Shown here: positions 24,175 through 33,065 of the stretch, piece by piece
Layout of the letters: each line of letters begins with the position of its first letter
How positions within the stretch are numbered: the stretch's first letter is position 1
DNA from: Oscillospiraceae bacterium
GTDB lineage: Bacteria > Bacillota > Clostridia > Oscillospirales > Acutalibacteraceae
NCBI GenBank assembly: GCA_022650455.1
Contig: JALCPO010000018.1
Coordinates: forward strand, 1-36,665
Reading direction: 5' to 3'
Length of the DNA stretch: 36,665 nt
The notes under the pieces: model-generated
Databases searched by the model: none
What the model saw: only the letters and a program-made list of their open reading frames with translations
What the model was told of the DNA's origin: nothing
Program-made: the position numbers and the translations under genes

Positions 24175-25143
24175 TCAAATGGAAATCCGCAGAGCAATGT
24201 CGTACAGGTCTTTGTCGAACACGCGCTTCATGTTTAAAGCTTCCGTGATGTCGAGGTCGGTGATCTTTCCGCCGCGCATGACCACGACACGGTTGCTTTT
24301 TTCTTCGTGCAGGAGTTTTGCCGCCACGGCGCCCATCCGGCTTCCGACGACGCGGTCGCGCAAAGTGGGGGAGCCGCCGCGCTGGACGTGTCCGAGAATG
24401 GTTGCCCGCGTTTCGATTCCGGTGGCTTCTTCAATATTCTTGGCCAGTTTTTCAACACCGCCAACGCCTTCGGCAACGATGATGATGAAATGTTTTTTGC
24501 CGGTCTTCTGTGTAAAGGTCATCCGGTCGACAATGTCTTTCTGGAAGTCGAACGGAACTTCCGGGACGAGAATGCTGGTCGCGCCGACGGCGATGCCGGT
24601 CTGCAGAGCAATGTCACCGCAGCGACGGCCCATAACCTGCACCACGCTGCAGCGGTCGTGGGACTCCATGGTATCGCGGAGACGGTCCACCATCTGGACG
24701 GCTGTGTTCATCGCCGTGTCAAAGCCGATGGTGTATTCGCTGGAAGCAATATCGTTGTCGATGGTTCCCGGTACGCCGATGCAAGGAATGCCGGCGCCGG
24801 TAAGGTCCCTCGCGCCGCGGAACGAACCGTCGCCCCCAATGACAACGACGCCGTCGATGCCGATTTCGTGGCATTTGTCTGCGGCCTTCTGGACGCCGGC
24901 GGGGGTATTGAATTCGGGGCTGCGGGCCGTATAGAGAACAGTCCCGCCGCGGTGGATGATATCGGAAACGGAACGCAGGTTCATTTCAACGACTTCGCCG
25001 TTCAGCAGACCGTTGTAACCCCTTTGGATTCCCATCACGCGCATTCCGTAGGAAAGACCGGCCCGCACGACAGCACGGACTGCGGCATTCATGCCGGGCG
25101 CATCGCCGCCGCTGGTCAAAACTCCAATTGCTTTGGTAGCCAT
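24175..25143 (-). CDS. pfkA: ATP-dependent 6-phosphofructokinase
   Basis: Glycolytic enzyme phosphorylating fructose 6-phosphate, 322 residues, as in bacterial PfkA tetramers. Motifs are TSGGDAPGMNA (10-20), the ATP-site GGDGS (103-107), PGTIDND with catalytic D129 (125-131) and MGR (171-173). The GGDGS type with G104 in the ATP site points to ATP rather than pyrophosphate as donor. ATG 25143 lies 8 nt after GGAGGG. It follows dnaE on the same strand, a common order in Firmicutes. A 180-bp gap with its own TATAAT suggests that it can also be transcribed separately. Confidence 0.97.
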   Translation of the reverse strand: MATKAIGVLTSGGDAPGMNAAVRAVVRAGLSYGMRVMGIQRGYNGLLNGEVVEMNLRSVSDIIHRGGTVLYTARSPEFNTPAGVQKAADKCHEIGIDGVVVIGGDGSFRGARDLTGAGIPCIGVPGTIDNDIASSEYTIGFDTAMNTAVQMVDRLRDTMESHDRCSVVQVMGRRCGDIALQTGIAVGATSILVPEVPFDFQKDIVDRMTFTQKTGKKHFIIIVAEGVGGVEKLAKNIEEATGIETRATILGHVQRGGSPTLRDRVVGSRMGAVAAKLLHEEKSNRVVVMRGGKITDLDITEALNMKRVFDKDLYDIALRISI

Positions 25144-25258
25144 ATCTTTTACCCTCCATTGATTCGCTCGTTCATGCGGAATGGTTCCATAAACACCGTT
25201 TTTTCTTCCTTTTCCGGCTACGGCCGTTTCCATTTCACATGAGGACATTATCATTCTT

Positions 25259-25264
25259 ATTATA
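25259..25264 (-). promoter_or_regulatory. Possible -10 element for pfkA
   Basis: TATAAT on the minus strand (25264-25259) lies in the 180-bp dnaE-pfkA gap, but no convincing -35 hexamer is found 16-18 bp upstream. Confidence 0.35.
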
Positions 25265-25323
25265 ATCGAAAATACGGAAAAGTGGCAGATGAAATATATG
25301 GATTATCTTATCCGGTATATAGA

Positions 25324-28300
25324 TTATTGTTGCAAATTGTCGACCAGCACGACATTTTTGTCCCCGAGGAGTCTTTTTAGCGCCCGCATCAGCACATTGT
25401 TGACGCTGACGCGCATGGAAACCGGCGCCCGCATCAGCTTTCTGCTGTCTGAAAAATAGACGTAGAGAGGCGTGGGGCCGTCAAAGATGGCAATGTATTT
25501 CATCGCTTTCCGGTAGAGCGGATCGTCCCGTCCAACGACTTTCAGGTACAGTCCGGGCCTTTTGGCGGGGCGCTTTTGTTTTTTCGGGCCGCCGCCGGGA
25601 GAAGGGGCGGCCGTGATTGTCTGGCAGATCAATTCCGCATCCGTTTCGTCCCGCATGCTGATGCGGGCGGAAGCCTTTACGATTTTCCCTTCGGTGATCT
25701 GCTCCGCATTTTCCGTCAGGGTTTTCGGGAAAACCAGCATCTGGATGGAGCCGAAAAGGTCCTCCAGCGTTACGAAGGCCATGGTGCTGTTGCTTTTTGT
25801 CACTTTCAGACGGACTTTGGTGATGATCCCGAGAACGGTGACGGAATCACCGTCGCGCAGACGGCCGGCCTGCTCCTTTACATCTTCCAGAATATCGCCG
25901 ATCCGCACGGCGTGAAGGGAGTCGTAAAGGTTCACGTAGGCTGCCATCGGGTGTCCGGAGAGGTACATGCCGGTGACTTCCTTTTCCATGTCGAGCTTGT
26001 CCGAGGCGCTGAGGTCCGGCATGGGAGCGATGCGGAATTCTTCACGTCCTGTTTTTTCGGCATTGTCGAAAAAGCCGATCTGGCCTTCCACATTTTGCTT
26101 TTTGTCTTCCGCAAGGTCGTCCAGAACGGCTTCCGCGCTGTTCAGCATCTGTCTCCGGTTCAGGCCGAGGCTGTCCAGCGCTCCGCATTTCACGAGACTT
26201 TCCAGAGCGCGGCGGTTCAGTCCTTCGTACATGCGTTTGCAGAAATCAAAATAGGAACGGAACGGGCCGTTCTTTTCCCGGTCGCCGACAAGCGCGTCGA
26301 TGAATCCTTTCCCGAGGTTCCGGACGGCGAGCAGGCCGAACCGGATATCTTTCCCGGAGACGGTGAAACCGCTGCCGCTTTCGTTGATGTGGGGCGGCAG
26401 CACGCGGATTCCGAGACGCATGCATTCCGCCATATAGGTGGAAAGCTTGTTGGTGTTGTCCAGCACGCTGGTCAGCAGGGCGGCCATGTATTCGCGGGGG
26501 TAATGGCATTTGAGCCATGCCGTTTCGTAGCTTACGACGGCGTAGGCCGCGGCGTGCGATTTGTTGAACGCATAGGAGGCGAAGCCCGCCATTTCGGCAT
26601 AGATGGCTTCCGCCGTCCGCTCGTCCACGCCGCGGCGGACACAGCCTTCCACTTCCACTTCGCCCTTTTCGTTCGTCAGGCCGTGGAGGAAAATCTCTTT
26701 TTCGCGCGCCATGACGTCTTTTTTCTTTTTGCTCATCGCCCTGCGGACGATGTCCGCCCGGCCGAGGGAGTAGCCGGCGAGGGTCCGGAAGATCTGCATA
26801 ACCTGTTCCTGGTAGACGATGCAGCCGTTCGTTACGCTGAGAATGTTTTTGAGCAGCGGATGACGATAGGTCACTTTGGACGGGTTGCGGCGGTTTTCCA
26901 GGTAACGGGGGATGGACTCCATCGGCCCGGGGCGGTACAGGGATATTACGGCGATCAGATCTTCGATGCTCTCCGGCCGCAGCTGCATGATCACGCTCCG
27001 CATTCCGCCGGATTCAAACTGGAACACGCCGTCCGTGGCGCCGGAAGCCAGCATCGAAAAAACCTGCCGGTCGTCCATGGGAATCTTTTCGATGGTAAAA
27101 CCGGGCTCTTTTTTTTGAACCATGTCCTGCGCGTTGCGGATGACGGAAAGATTCCGCAGGCCGAGAAAGTCCATTTTCAGCAGGCCGAGCTCTTCCAGAG
27201 CCGTCATGGTGTACTGGGTGACGACAGAATCGCCGTTTTTCGCGAGCGGAACATACTCCGCGACCGGCTTGTCCGTAATGACCACACCGGCGGCGTGCGT
27301 GGACGCATTCCGCGGCATTCCTTCCAGCTGGCGGGCCATGTCGATCAGCTGATGAAGCTGGGGGTCGGTGTCGTAGCGCTGCTTCAGTTCGCCGGAGGCT
27401 TCCAGAGCCTTGTCGAGCGTGATGTTCGGCTCCATGGGAACCAGCTTTGCAACTTCGTCCACTTTGGCGTAGGGGATCGCCATGGCGCGTCCGACGTCGC
27501 GGATGGAGCCGCGGGCGGCCATCGTGCCGAACGTGACGATCTGCGCCACATGGTCGACACCGTATTTCTGCACCACGTAATCGATCATTTCCGGCCTGCG
27601 CTCGTCGGCGAAATCGATGTCGAAGTCCGGCATGCTGACGCGCTCCGGGTTCAGAAAGCGCTCGAACAGAAGGTTATACCGGATGGGGTCGATGCCCGTA
27701 ATGCCGATGCAGTACGCCGCGAGGCTTCCCGCGCCGGAACCTCTGCCCGGCCCGACGGGGATGCCGACTTCCTTCGCGTGGCGCACAAAATCGTGGACAA
27801 TCAGGTAGTAATTGACATAGCCCATTTTTTCAATGGTGGCCAGCTCGTATTCCAGCCGGTTGCAGATGGACTTGTCGGGGTGTTCCCCATACCGTCGGCG
27901 CAGCCCTTCGTAGCATCTTTCGCGAAAATAAGCGACATTGTCCTGCCCGTTCGGCGTGTCGAAACGCGGCAGTTTGGTTTTGCCGAATTCAAATTCCACA
28001 TGACAGCGTTCCGCAATTTTCACGGTATTGTCGGCTGCCTCGGGAACCTGCGGGAACAGCGAGCGCATCTCTTCTTCCGTTTTGAAATAGAACTGGTCGC
28101 TGCCGAACTCCATCCCGTCCTTGTCCTCCACGGTATGGTTGGTCTGGATGCACAGCAGAATCCGGTGCATTGCGCTGTCTTCCGGGCGGATGTAGTGACA
28201 GTCGTTCGTCACGACGAGCGGGATGCCCGTTTCCCGGGAAATCCGGATGATGGAAGGATTGATCCGTTTCTGCTCCCGAAGGCCGTGATCCTGCAGTTCC

Positions 28301-28812
28301 AGATAAAAATTGCCCCTGCCGAAGATTTTGTCGTAGCGCAGAGCCGCGGCCTTGGCCCCCTCGTAGTCCCCGGCGGTCAGGTTGCGCGCAACTTCGCCGG
28401 CAAGGCAGGCGGAAAGCGCGATCAATCCGTCGTGGTACTGCTCCAAAAGTTCAAAATCGACGCGCGGCTTAAAATAAAAGCCTTCCGTCCAGGACTTTGA
28501 CACCATCGCGATCAGGTTCTGGTAACCCGTCTGGTTTTCACACAGCAGAACGAGGTGACGGTTTTCCGAGTCGAGCTCATGGACCCGGTCAAAGCGCGTG
28601 CGCTGCGCCACATAGACCTCGCAGCCGATGATCGGCTTGATTCCGCGCGCCTTGGCGGCTTTGTAAAAATCCACGGCCCCGTACATCACCCCGTGGTCGG
28701 TGACTGCCACGGCGGGCGCGCCGCGTTCGGCCGCGGTATTCACAAGCTGATGGATGCGGCAGGCACCGTCCAGCAGACTGTATTCGCTGTGCACATGAAG
28801 ATGGACAAAAAT
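25324..28812 (-). CDS. dnaE: DNA polymerase III alpha subunit, DnaE1 type; probable ATT start
   Basis: Replicative polymerase subunit of 1162 residues, close to E. coli DnaE. The order is the N-terminal PHP domain, the polymerase core, a helix-hairpin-helix region, and a C-terminal OB-fold region around VTVLGIITKVRLKVTKS. The catalytic motif is PDFDIDF at residues 395-401, with D398 and D400. Starting at GTG 28794 would delete the conserved N-terminal FVHLH of the PHP metal site. The open frame reaches back to a TGA at 28819-28821. Within it ATT 28812 gives [M]FVHLHVHSEYS and lies 9 nt after AAAGGAG (28828-28822). ATT is therefore the most likely start. The gene is part of the hprK-to-dnaE block, 48 bp after a QueG-like gene. 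Confidence 0.96.
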   Translation of the reverse strand: MFVHLHVHSEYSLLDGACRIHQLVNTAAERGAPAVAVTDHGVMYGAVDFYKAAKARGIKPIIGCEVYVAQRTRFDRVHELDSENRHLVLLCENQTGYQNLIAMVSKSWTEGFYFKPRVDFELLEQYHDGLIALSACLAGEVARNLTAGDYEGAKAAALRYDKIFGRGNFYLELQDHGLREQKRINPSIIRISRETGIPLVVTNDCHYIRPEDSAMHRILLCIQTNHTVEDKDGMEFGSDQFYFKTEEEMRSLFPQVPEAADNTVKIAERCHVEFEFGKTKLPRFDTPNGQDNVAYFRERCYEGLRRRYGEHPDKSICNRLEYELATIEKMGYVNYYLIVHDFVRHAKEVGIPVGPGRGSGAGSLAAYCIGITGIDPIRYNLLFERFLNPERVSMPDFDIDFADERRPEMIDYVVQKYGVDHVAQIVTFGTMAARGSIRDVGRAMAIPYAKVDEVAKLVPMEPNITLDKALEASGELKQRYDTDPQLHQLIDMARQLEGMPRNASTHAAGVVITDKPVAEYVPLAKNGDSVVTQYTMTALEELGLLKMDFLGLRNLSVIRNAQDMVQKKEPGFTIEKIPMDDRQVFSMLASGATDGVFQFESGGMRSVIMQLRPESIEDLIAVISLYRPGPMESIPRYLENRRNPSKVTYRHPLLKNILSVTNGCIVYQEQVMQIFRTLAGYSLGRADIVRRAMSKKKKDVMAREKEIFLHGLTNEKGEVEVEGCVRRGVDERTAEAIYAEMAGFASYAFNKSHAAAYAVVSYETAWLKCHYPREYMAALLTSVLDNTNKLSTYMAECMRLGIRVLPPHINESGSGFTVSGKDIRFGLLAVRNLGKGFIDALVGDREKNGPFRSYFDFCKRMYEGLNRRALESLVKCGALDSLGLNRRQMLNSAEAVLDDLAEDKKQNVEGQIGFFDNAEKTGREEFRIAPMPDLSASDKLDMEKEVTGMYLSGHPMAAYVNLYDSLHAVRIGDILEDVKEQAGRLRDGDSVTVLGIITKVRLKVTKSNSTMAFVTLEDLFGSIQMLVFPKTLTENAEQITEGKIVKASARISMRDETDAELICQTITAAPSPGGGPKKQKRPAKRPGLYLKVVGRDDPLYRKAMKYIAIFDGPTPLYVYFSDSRKLMRAPVSMRVSVNNVLMRALKRLLGDKNVVLVDNLQQ

Positions 28813-28860
28813 AACCGCTCACTCCTTTCGACAGAATCGCTCTCCATGCGGGAAGCGGCT

Positions 28861-29550
28861 CTATTCAGCTATGTATTTCTGCGTATAAGGGCATACAAAC
28901 ACACATTTTCCGCACAGAGTGATTTCCTTGTTCAGCTTTTCTTTTGCCAGCATCCGGGCTGCCTTTCTGCAGTCCGCCGCGTGAAAAAACTCCTCGCGGT
29001 CCATATCCTTATTCCAGAGCTTCCCGGAAACGGCTTTGCCCGGGCACGCGGCGGCGCAGGCCGTGCAGCTTCCGCAGAAAGATTCGTCAATCGGTTTGGC
29101 ACATGCCAGCGGTGCATTGGTGACGAGGGCGGAAAGACGTACCGCCGAACCGTATTCTTTTGTGACCAGAAGGGCGCATTTTCCGATCCAGCCGATCCCG
29201 GCGCGGGTTGCGACCGTTTTATAGGGGAGCGCGGTGCGGTGATCGTCCGATTCCACGACGGAGCCGCACGTCATGGCTTTTGCCTCGCAGCCGTTTTGCC
29301 GCAGATACTCCGCGCCCGCAGTGACCGCATCGTCCAGAAGATCGTTGATGCGGTAATATTCATGATAATACTCCGGGGTAGGGCCGTATTCGATGGAGCG
29401 GATTACTGCGGCCGGAACGGCGATTGCGACGGACACCCCGTACGTTTGACCATCGGAAACAAGATTCGACAAATCGCCGAACCCCACCAGAGACGCCCCG
29501 TGCTGAAAGAGTACATTTTTTAATCCTTGCCCGATATCAGGGACTTTCAA
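28861..29550 (-). CDS. Short QueG-like double [4Fe-4S] protein
   Basis: A 229-residue iron-sulfur protein related to epoxyqueuosine reductase QueG. It keeps the QueG-type segment ATRAGIGWIGKCALLVT and two ferredoxin-like clusters: C159, C162, C165, C169 (CGSCTACAAACP) and C213, C216, C220 (CGKCVFVCP) with C194. It is much shorter than QueG (about 340-380 residues) and lacks the C-terminal HEAT-like part, so it may be a distinct reductase. Many Firmicutes have such short homologues, usually annotated only as double-cluster proteins. TTG 29550 is the only plausible start, after GGGGTG. It lies 15 bp downstream of whiA. Confidence 0.75.
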   Translation of the reverse strand: MKVPDIGQGLKNVLFQHGASLVGFGDLSNLVSDGQTYGVSVAIAVPAAVIRSIEYGPTPEYYHEYYRINDLLDDAVTAGAEYLRQNGCEAKAMTCGSVVESDDHRTALPYKTVATRAGIGWIGKCALLVTKEYGSAVRLSALVTNAPLACAKPIDESFCGSCTACAAACPGKAVSGKLWNKDMDREEFFHAADCRKAARMLAKEKLNKEITLCGKCVFVCPYTQKYIAE

Positions 29551-29565
29551 ATCAATTCACCCCGT

Positions 29566-30483
29566 TCAGCGCAGATTTTCTGCAAATTCGATCATCCGCT
29601 GAAGCCGGTGATGCACGCCGGACCGGCTGAGCGGCGGGGAAAGGTGGAGCCCGAGCTCCCGCAGGGACATTTCCGGGTACCGCAGGCGCAGGGACGCCAG
29701 TTCCCGCAGGTTTTCCGGCAGCGCGGAAAGGCCTTTGAGCTTTTGGATCCTTTCGATCGCCAGAACCTCCTGGGCCGCCGCGGAAGCGGTTTTCTCAATA
29801 TTCGCAGTCTCGAAATTTGTCTGGCGGTTGACGTTGTTGCGCAGCTCTTTCAGCATGCGGACCTGCATCAGGCTCATCGCCGCGTTCGGCGCGCCGAGAA
29901 ACGTCAGAAAATCCGCGACCCGCCCGCCGCCCTTGATATAGACGACGAACGCGCCCTTCCGGCGGGAAATCCGCGGGCCGAGCTCCAGCTCCAGATTGTC
30001 GCGGATCAGCGCGACCAGGTCCCTGGCCAGATTCATATAGGGGACGGAAAATTCCAGATGATATTCCCGCTCCGGCGCCGTCACCGTTCCGCAGGCCAGA
30101 AACGCACCCCTTAAAAAAGCGGCGCCGCAGCAGTCGTTTTCCAGGTTTGCCCGGTTGATCCGCAGGCTGATCTCGCGCCCGCTGTGGCCGAGGCTTTGAA
30201 GGACCCTGCCGGCCTGCTCCGCCCCCGCGGACGAAACGGTATAGGCCGCCGCTCCGGTCCTTTTATGAAGCTCCAGAGTGGAGACGTCCATGATGGCTCC
30301 GGTAACTTCCGCAGCGAACCGTGCGGCCCGCCGCGCCGCGCCGAGGTGCTCCGTCGTCAGGGAAACGCAGGCGGGGGAGAAGTTTCGCCCGAACAAAAGC
30401 AGGCCGTAGCACTCCGCCTTGCGGCAGCACTGCTGCGGCACGATTTTACACAGTTCGTTTTTCGTATCGGATGAAAAAGACAT
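29566..30483 (-). CDS. whiA: DNA-binding protein WhiA
   Basis: WhiA of 305 residues, linked in Gram-positives to cell division, chromosome segregation and, in actinomycetes, sporulation. It starts MSFSSDTKNEL as usual. The LAGLIDADG-like homing-endonuclease fold includes LRGAFLACGTV. The C-terminal HTH has the signature SLRELGLHL...SRSGVHHRLQRM. It starts 13 bp after rapZ. In Bacillus the order is yvcJ(rapZ)-yvcK-whiA; yvcK is missing between them here. Confidence 0.96.
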   Translation of the reverse strand: MSFSSDTKNELCKIVPQQCCRKAECYGLLLFGRNFSPACVSLTTEHLGAARRAARFAAEVTGAIMDVSTLELHKRTGAAAYTVSSAGAEQAGRVLQSLGHSGREISLRINRANLENDCCGAAFLRGAFLACGTVTAPEREYHLEFSVPYMNLARDLVALIRDNLELELGPRISRRKGAFVVYIKGGGRVADFLTFLGAPNAAMSLMQVRMLKELRNNVNRQTNFETANIEKTASAAAQEVLAIERIQKLKGLSALPENLRELASLRLRYPEMSLRELGLHLSPPLSRSGVHHRLQRMIEFAENLR

Positions 30484-30496
30484 TGCAGACCCCCCG

Positions 30497-31357
30497 CTAT
30501 TTTTTCTGAATGTCCCGGTGGTTGACGCTCGCGCGCAGATCCTGTTCCAGCAGATGGTCGTATAAAAGCTGGGCGAGGGTGACGGAGCGGTGATGCCCGC
30601 CCGTGCAGCCGATTGCGATGACCAGCTGGCTCTTCCCCTCGTTGCAGTAAAGGGGAATCATATAGTCGATCAGGTCGAACAGCCGCTTGACGAACCCTTT
30701 CGTCTCGTCCGATTTCATCACGTAATCCTGAACCGGTTTGTCCAGGCCCGTCAGGTGTTTGAGGCTTTCCACATAAAACGGGTTGGGCAGGCAGCGCACG
30801 TCGAAAACGAGGTCGGCTTCCGTCGGCAGGCCGAACTTGAACCCGAACGAGAGGCAGTGGATTTTCAGGGCGTCGGAGGCGTCGCCCAGGAACAGGCTGG
30901 AGATGCGTTCCTTCAGCTGGGCGGGGGAGAGGTAGGATGTGTCAATGACATAGTCGGAACGTTCCTTAACCGGGCGGAGGACACCGCGTTCCAGCTTCAC
31001 CGCCTGGGTCAGGGAACCCAGGCAGTTGTCCGCCAGAGGATGCTTTCGGCGCGTTTCCTTGAAGCGGTTGACCAGGACGTAGTCGTTGGCGTCGAGAAAC
31101 AGGATTTTGTATTCCTTGTGCTCTTTTTTCATCGTGTCGAGCGTTTCAAACAGGGAAGAGAACATGTCCCCGCCGCGGATGTCGGTTACGACGGCCACAT
31201 GGGAAAGAGCCCCCTTCGCCTGCTGGGAAAGCTCGTAAAAGGTTTCGATCAGCTTCGGCGGGATATTGTCCGCGCAGAAAAACCCGATATCCTCCAGCGC
31301 GTTGATCGCTCTTGTTTTTCCGGCTCCGGAAAGGCCGGTAACGATTAAAAATTCCAT
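30497..31357 (-). CDS. rapZ: RapZ/YvcJ nucleotide-binding protein
   Basis: P-loop protein of 286 residues. Walker A is GLSGAGKT at 8-15. The C-terminal domain ends with AIGCTGGHHRSVTLAQLL, the RapZ signature, followed by VNHRDIQKK. In E. coli RapZ binds small RNAs controlling glucosamine-6-phosphate synthase. In Bacillus YvcJ is a GTP/ATPase affecting competence; the role in this organism is unknown. It is 13 bp after murB and 13 bp before whiA, so it links amino-sugar control with peptidoglycan precursor synthesis in one transcript. Confidence 0.95.
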   Translation of the reverse strand: MEFLIVTGLSGAGKTRAINALEDIGFFCADNIPPKLIETFYELSQQAKGALSHVAVVTDIRGGDMFSSLFETLDTMKKEHKEYKILFLDANDYVLVNRFKETRRKHPLADNCLGSLTQAVKLERGVLRPVKERSDYVIDTSYLSPAQLKERISSLFLGDASDALKIHCLSFGFKFGLPTEADLVFDVRCLPNPFYVESLKHLTGLDKPVQDYVMKSDETKGFVKRLFDLIDYMIPLYCNEGKSQLVIAIGCTGGHHRSVTLAQLLYDHLLEQDLRASVNHRDIQKK

Positions 31358-31370
31358 AATGCCTCCAACT

Positions 31371-32279
31371 TCAGCCGACCGCCTTCACTTCACATTCGAG
31401 CCGAACTCCGGTCTGCCGGAGAACGGTTTCCTGGATCGTTTCAATCAGTTTCCGCACATCCGCACAGGTTGCCCCGCCGAGGTTTACGATAAACCCGGCG
31501 TGTTTCTCGCTGACTGCCGCGCCGCCGACGCGCGTCCCTTTCAGGCCGCATTGCTGGATCAGTGCGCCCGCAAAGTGCCCTTCCGGGCGTTTAAAGACGC
31601 TGCCGGCGCTCGGCAGCTCCAAGGGCTGCTTTGCTTTCCGCCTTGCGTACAGATCTTCCATGCGGGCGGAGATCTCGTTTTCGTTTCCCCGCTTCAGCTT
31701 CAGGCGGATGGACGTGATGAGGGATCCGCCGGAAGAGTAAGCGCTGTGGCGGTAGCCAAAGTCCAGATCGTCCTTTTTCAGGATGCCCGCGTTGCCGGTC
31801 GCCGTGACATGCGAGCAGGAAGAAATCACTTCGGACACGCAGTGTTCATAAGCCCCCGCGTTCATGAAAGCGGCCCCGCCGGCCGAGCCCGGGATTCCCC
31901 ATGCGAATTCGAGCCCCGTCAAGGCATGGCCTTTTGCAAAGTTGCAGACGGACGCGAGGGATGCGCCGGAACCGCATTGGATGGACGTGCCCGAACAGAG
32001 CGCGATTTTTTTGAAGTCGCCGTCAAGCGTGACGACCGCTCCGCGGATTCCCGCGTCGGAAACCAGCAGGTTCGATCCGTTGCCGAGAGGGAAGATCGGA
32101 ATTCCAAGCTCGGAAGCCCTGCGGCAGATTTTCTGCAAGGCCGGGGTGCTGCCCACGGTGAGAAACACATCGGCGGGCCCGCCGATGCGGAACGTCGTGT
32201 GAAGGCTCATAGGCTCCTGATACCGGACCTCACATCCGAGCGATTCGGCAAGGTTGCCGAGTTTCTGAATTTGATTCAT
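31371..32279 (-). CDS. murB: UDP-N-acetylenolpyruvoylglucosamine reductase
   Basis: FAD-dependent enzyme that reduces UDP-GlcNAc-enolpyruvate to UDP-MurNAc in the cytoplasm. The 302-residue length is that of type II MurB. The FAD-binding segment has TTFRIGGPAD (28-37) and GNGSNLLVSD (67-76). WGIPGSAGGAAFMNAGAYE (127-145) is the family block. The catalytic serine is S227 in SAGSVFKRPEG, and a C-terminal glutamate in LECEVK (E295 or E297) completes the site. It lies 18 bp after the PHP gene. Confidence 0.96.
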   Translation of the reverse strand: MNQIQKLGNLAESLGCEVRYQEPMSLHTTFRIGGPADVFLTVGSTPALQKICRRASELGIPIFPLGNGSNLLVSDAGIRGAVVTLDGDFKKIALCSGTSIQCGSGASLASVCNFAKGHALTGLEFAWGIPGSAGGAAFMNAGAYEHCVSEVISSCSHVTATGNAGILKKDDLDFGYRHSAYSSGGSLITSIRLKLKRGNENEISARMEDLYARRKAKQPLELPSAGSVFKRPEGHFAGALIQQCGLKGTRVGGAAVSEKHAGFIVNLGGATCADVRKLIETIQETVLRQTGVRLECEVKAVG

Positions 32280-32297
32280 GACGGCCTCCGGTTGTAT

Positions 32298-33029
32298 TTA
32301 TAGAGTGCGGAATACGCTGGTATATTGCCTGAGATAGGACTGAAAACGTTCCACGCTGGAATTTACCACGAGCTCTTCCGGAAAATCCAGTTCTTCCAGC
32401 AGTTTCCGGCTGTGCTCAAAACAGCCTACCTGGGTGGAAAAATGGGAATCCGTGTTCACGATGACCGGCACGCGGTGCTTTTTGCACAGTTTCATGATCT
32501 TCGTACAGTTTGGGATCGACGCCTGCCGTCCAAGGAATGTGCTTTCATTCAATTCCACCAGTTTTCCGTTCCGGCCGAATTCCGGGATAACCGTTTCATA
32601 GTCGTAGACGAACTCCGCCGTTCCGCTGTGCCCGATGACATTGACGCGGGGGTCCTTTGCAACATGCAGCCAGGCGTTGGTCACATTCTCTACGGTCGGG
32701 TGCTTTTCCTTCAAAACGGGGCGATGCATGGAAGCGACCACCCAGTCCAGAATTTCCAGGTCGGTGTCGAGCAGGTCGGTACTGCCGTCCCAGTCGACGA
32801 CGTCGGCCTCTTCGCCGCGGAGGACCAAGACGCCTTCCAGGCGGCGGGGGATCACCTTCAGGTTTTCAAAATACCATTTGCCCGGCGCGCCCGGCATTTC
32901 AGGCCCGTGGTCGGTGATTGCCACGGCATAAAGTCTTTTCTCCGCCGCGGCGTGAACCATTTCCCGGAGCGTGCTGTAAGCGTGTGTGGAAGCGACTGTG
33001 TGCATATGGGTATCTGCGATGAATTTCAT
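32298..33029 (-). CDS. PHP-family phosphatase, YcdX type
   Basis: Predicted metal-dependent phosphatase of 243 residues with the polymerase-and-histidinol-phosphatase fold. Nine candidate metal ligands line up with the trinuclear site of YcdX: H8, H10, H16, H41, E73, H102, H134, D194 and H196 (DTHMHT, TDHG, RGEEAD, SMHR, GHSG, NTDSH). The spacing is very close to the YcdX set. The substrate is unknown, and histidinol phosphatase activity is unlikely in this subgroup. It is 36 bp after hprK and 18 bp before murB. Confidence 0.88.
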   Translation of the reverse strand: MKFIADTHMHTVASTHAYSTLREMVHAAAEKRLYAVAITDHGPEMPGAPGKWYFENLKVIPRRLEGVLVLRGEEADVVDWDGSTDLLDTDLEILDWVVASMHRPVLKEKHPTVENVTNAWLHVAKDPRVNVIGHSGTAEFVYDYETVIPEFGRNGKLVELNESTFLGRQASIPNCTKIMKLCKKHRVPVIVNTDSHFSTQVGCFEHSRKLLEELDFPEELVVNSSVERFQSYLRQYTSVFRTL

Positions 33030-33065
33030 TTCTGTCTCCGTTCGGAATGGATTCGCCTTTTCCGG

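Noticed and set aside
25144..25254. N-terminal extension of pfkA to 25254
   Set aside because: MATKAIGVLTSGGD at 25143 is the standard PfkA start and has GGAGGG 8 nt upstream; the extension has no family match.
25576..28500. Long plus-strand open frame opposite dnaE (over 970 codons)
   Set aside because: It is antisense to a clear DnaE. The translation is low-complexity and rich in H, R, V and G, with no domain, and the frame is open only because of GC-rich codon use on the other strand.
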